From contig CAMWVK010000078.1 of NCBI GenBank assembly GCA_947177675.1, positions 1 through 6,997 of the forward strand: a stretch of 6,997 nucleotides of DNA. The letters run 5' to 3'. The translations under genes were made by a program, and so were the position numbers. Below, piece by piece: positions 6,414 to 6,997 of the stretch. The notes under the pieces were generated by a model. That model had not been told where the DNA came from and made no database searches. It saw only the letters and a list, made by a program, of their open reading frames with translations. The first letter of the stretch is position 1. Each line of letters opens with the position of its first letter. This DNA comes from an uncultured Mucispirillum sp. (GTDB lineage: Bacteria; Chrysiogenota; Deferribacteres; Deferribacterales; Mucispirillaceae).

Positions 6414-6441
6414 TAAAAAAACAGACAGTATTATTCTGTCT
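6414..6441 (-). terminator. Minus-strand terminator between the two units
   Basis: Read on the minus strand, AGACAG (6441-6436) pairs with CTGTCT (6428-6423) around a 7-nt loop, followed by G and a run of seven T (6421-6415). The T-run exists only on the minus strand, so this ends a leftward transcript, most likely the predicted antisense RNA of unit 2. The 218-nt gap from 6322 to 6539 otherwise holds the unit 1 hairpin and promoter. No clear + strand promoter for unit 2 was found there. Confidence 0.7.
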
Positions 6442-6539
6442 AAAATAAAAAGATAAATTAGCATAATATTTTAAAACTACTGAAAAGATAATGATGTGCC
6501 TATGCATATTGTTAAATCTTAAAGGAGATGTAGAGTGTT

Positions 6540-6686
6540 ATGCTTAATAGAATAGGGTTGAGCCATAGCATAAAGAAAGCAGTAAAAAAACTACTATCTT
6601 TATTGCTAAAACAACACTTACTGAGTTTATTAAGCAACTTATCAAATATTTCTTTGATATGCTTAAATAAACAGGATTTTGTGTAG
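6540..6686 (+). CDS. 48-aa small peptide ORF of unit 2, possibly frameshifted
   Basis: AAAGGAG (6521-6527) lies 12 nt before ATG 6540. The zero frame gives 48 aa: MLNRIGLSHSIKKAVKK, then a Leu/Ser-rich stretch, ending NKQDFV with its stop inside the GC hairpin. A GTG at 6535 would give only six residues. At the seven-A run 6584-6590 a switch to the -1 frame would instead give KKTTIFIAK...YFFDMLK, ending at 6670 (43 aa in all). That version resembles the unit 1 peptide more (KKA then IFI-x-K in both) and has more ordinary codons. The gene may therefore use programmed slippage on A-AAA-AAA, or may have lost one A and be decaying. The surrounding promoter, hairpin and repeat match unit 1. Function is unknown; a second type I toxin is the inference. 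Confidence 0.45.
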   Translation: MLNRIGLSHSIKKAVKKLLSLLLKQHLLSLLSNLSNISLICLNKQDFV

Positions 6687-6702
6687 GGGTGGCAGCCCCT
6701 AC
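6683..6702. repeat. GC-rich 7-bp hairpin, unit 2
   Basis: GTAGGGG (6683-6689) pairs with CCCCTAC (6696-6702) around a 6-nt loop. It occupies the same place relative to the minus-strand promoter as the unit 1 hairpin. The second position of the stem differs in both arms (C-G in unit 1, T-A in unit 2), a compensatory change that points to a selected RNA structure. It lacks a T-run on either side. Confidence 0.8.
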
Positions 6703-6712
6703 CTTATTCTTA

Positions 6713-6741
6713 AATATAAAATTAAAACATGAAAAAGTCAA
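6713..6741 (-). promoter_or_regulatory. Minus-strand promoter of unit 2
   Basis: On the minus strand TTGACT (6741-6736), 17 nt, then TATATT (6718-6713): identical hexamers and spacing to unit 1, displaced by exactly 339 nt, while the spacer sequence between them has diverged. Predicted start near 6706. The -35 also lies in the left arm of the terminator at 6732-6767. Confidence 0.65.
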
Positions 6742-6767
6742 TTAGTTCAAAACTGATTGGCTTTTTT
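6732..6767 (+). terminator. Strong, bidirectional rho-independent terminator
   Basis: AAAAAGTCAATTAGTT (6732-6747) pairs along its full 16 nt with AACTGATTGGCTTTTT (6751-6766), using two G-U pairs on the + RNA, around a 3-nt loop, and ends in six T (6762-6767). The A-run on the left makes it usable from the minus strand too. It would end + transcripts of the small-ORF units before the next gene. Confidence 0.85.
6735..6747. repeat. 13-nt direct repeat, copy 2
   Basis: Second copy of AAGTCAATTAGTT (first at 6396-6408). Here it has been built into, or retained in, a terminator stem; the complementary right arm is absent next to copy 1. Confidence 0.8.
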
Positions 6768-6786
6768 ATTTCAAAGGAGAAACACT

Positions 6787-6997
6787 ATGAAAAAAATATT
6801 ATTAATTACAATTATTGCATTATTTGTATCACCTGTATTTGCAGCTGAATTATCTATTATCGCAATAGATGCTGCAGCTGATGTAATAACTGCTGCTAAT
6901 ATAGATACTGAATCTAAATCAGCAGTTGTAGAGCTTGAAAACTTTATTATTGTATATACTCATTATAATAATGAAACAGTTAATGTTTTAGTAATGA
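6787..6997 (+). CDS. Unrecognised exported protein, 3' end outside window
   Basis: ATG 6787 follows AAAGGAGA (6773-6780) with good spacing and begins a classic Sec signal peptide: basic MKK, a hydrophobic core, and SPVFA-AEL with cleavage after Ala19. The 70 visible codons continue as a mildly acidic soluble segment (AADVITAANIDTESK, then ENFIIVYTHYNNE) without cysteines, and remain open at the window end. It is separated from the small-ORF block by a strong terminator. No promoter is evident in the 19 nt between terminator and start, so it relies on read-through or on a promoter overlapping the terminator. It could be another periplasmic factor of the transfer element. I do not recognise the family. 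Confidence 0.8.
   Translation, partial: MKKILLITIIALFVSPVFAAELSIIAIDAAADVITAANIDTESKSAVVELENFIIVYTHYNNETVNVLVM

Larger units (their letters stand above)
6414..6706 (-). ncRNA. Predicted antisense RNA of unit 2
   Basis: Inferred from the minus-strand promoter at 6741-6713 and the terminator at 6441-6414. It would start near 6706 with the GC hairpin (6702-6683), run across the whole second small ORF and its ribosome-binding site, and be about 293 nt long. I saw no strong earlier minus-strand terminator: the T-run opposite 6584-6590 lacks a good stem. The ends are estimates. Confidence 0.45.

Noticed and set aside
6440..6520. + strand promoter for the second unit
   Set aside because: GATAAT (6487-6492) and CATATT (6505-6510) resemble -10 boxes, but no -35 hexamer lies at 16-18 nt from either.
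6544..6741. Minus-strand frame of 65 codons across the second unit
   Set aside because: It needs a TTG start without a ribosome-binding site, runs through the GC hairpin, and starts upstream of the predicted antisense RNA start, so it is a shadow of the antisense region.
1..6997. CRISPR array, tRNA or rRNA genes, oriT
   Set aside because: No regularly spaced repeats, cloverleaf or rRNA-like sequence was seen, and no nick-region motif could be recognised.

Overview
The window carries the 3' part of a conjugative DNA-transfer operon, followed by about 1.2 kb of non-operon DNA with small genes and several RNA-scale signals. The DNA is strongly AT-rich, with TTA, ATA, AGA and GCA codons dominating. 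The transfer proteins are of the Gram-negative F type (MPF_F), with Sec signal peptides and cysteine-rich periplasmic or outer-membrane products. The host is therefore an AT-rich diderm bacterium. A Deferribacterota or similar host is only a guess from composition. The DNA is probably a conjugative plasmid or an integrative conjugative element.

Region 1 (1-5807, all + strand, tightly packed or overlapping): traC (assembly ATPase, missing its N-terminus at the window edge), a short S26-type signal peptidase (TrhF-like), traW, traU and a cysteine-rich traN-like gene. The order traC-trhF-traW-traU-traN, with no trbC between traU and traN, resembles SXT/R27-type systems more than the F plasmid. 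TraC powers pilus assembly. TraW and TraU are periplasmic pilus-assembly and mating-pair factors. The S26 peptidase probably matures a conjugation protein. The TraN-like protein would act at the outer membrane in mating-pair stabilisation. A modest rho-independent terminator at 5836-5860 follows the last gene.

Region 2 (5860-6180): a near-consensus sigma-70 promoter (TTGACA-17-TATATT at 5903-5931) overlaps an inverted repeat. It reads into a block of three consecutive small hairpins (5948-5999) and then a possible 68-aa ORF. Read on the minus strand, the hairpin block resembles the tail of an IS605-type tnpB gene, so it could be a transposon-end scar, a structured leader, or both.

Region 3 (6165-6767) is the most interesting part. 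Two tandem units each have a strong ribosome-binding site, a short ORF for a 43-48-aa amphipathic or membrane peptide, and a GC-rich hairpin. Each also has a minus-strand promoter, TTGACT-17-TATATT, pointing back across the ORF. The two promoters lie exactly 339 nt apart, inside otherwise diverged AT-rich DNA. Minus-strand rho-independent terminators lie at 6246-6211 and 6441-6414, which predicts antisense RNAs of about 157 and 293 nt. This is the layout of type I toxin-antitoxin modules, here apparently duplicated. The second copy may need a -1 frameshift or be decaying. A strong bidirectional terminator (6732-6767) closes the block.

Region 4 (6787-end) starts an unrecognised exported protein with a clear signal peptide, cut off by the window edge.
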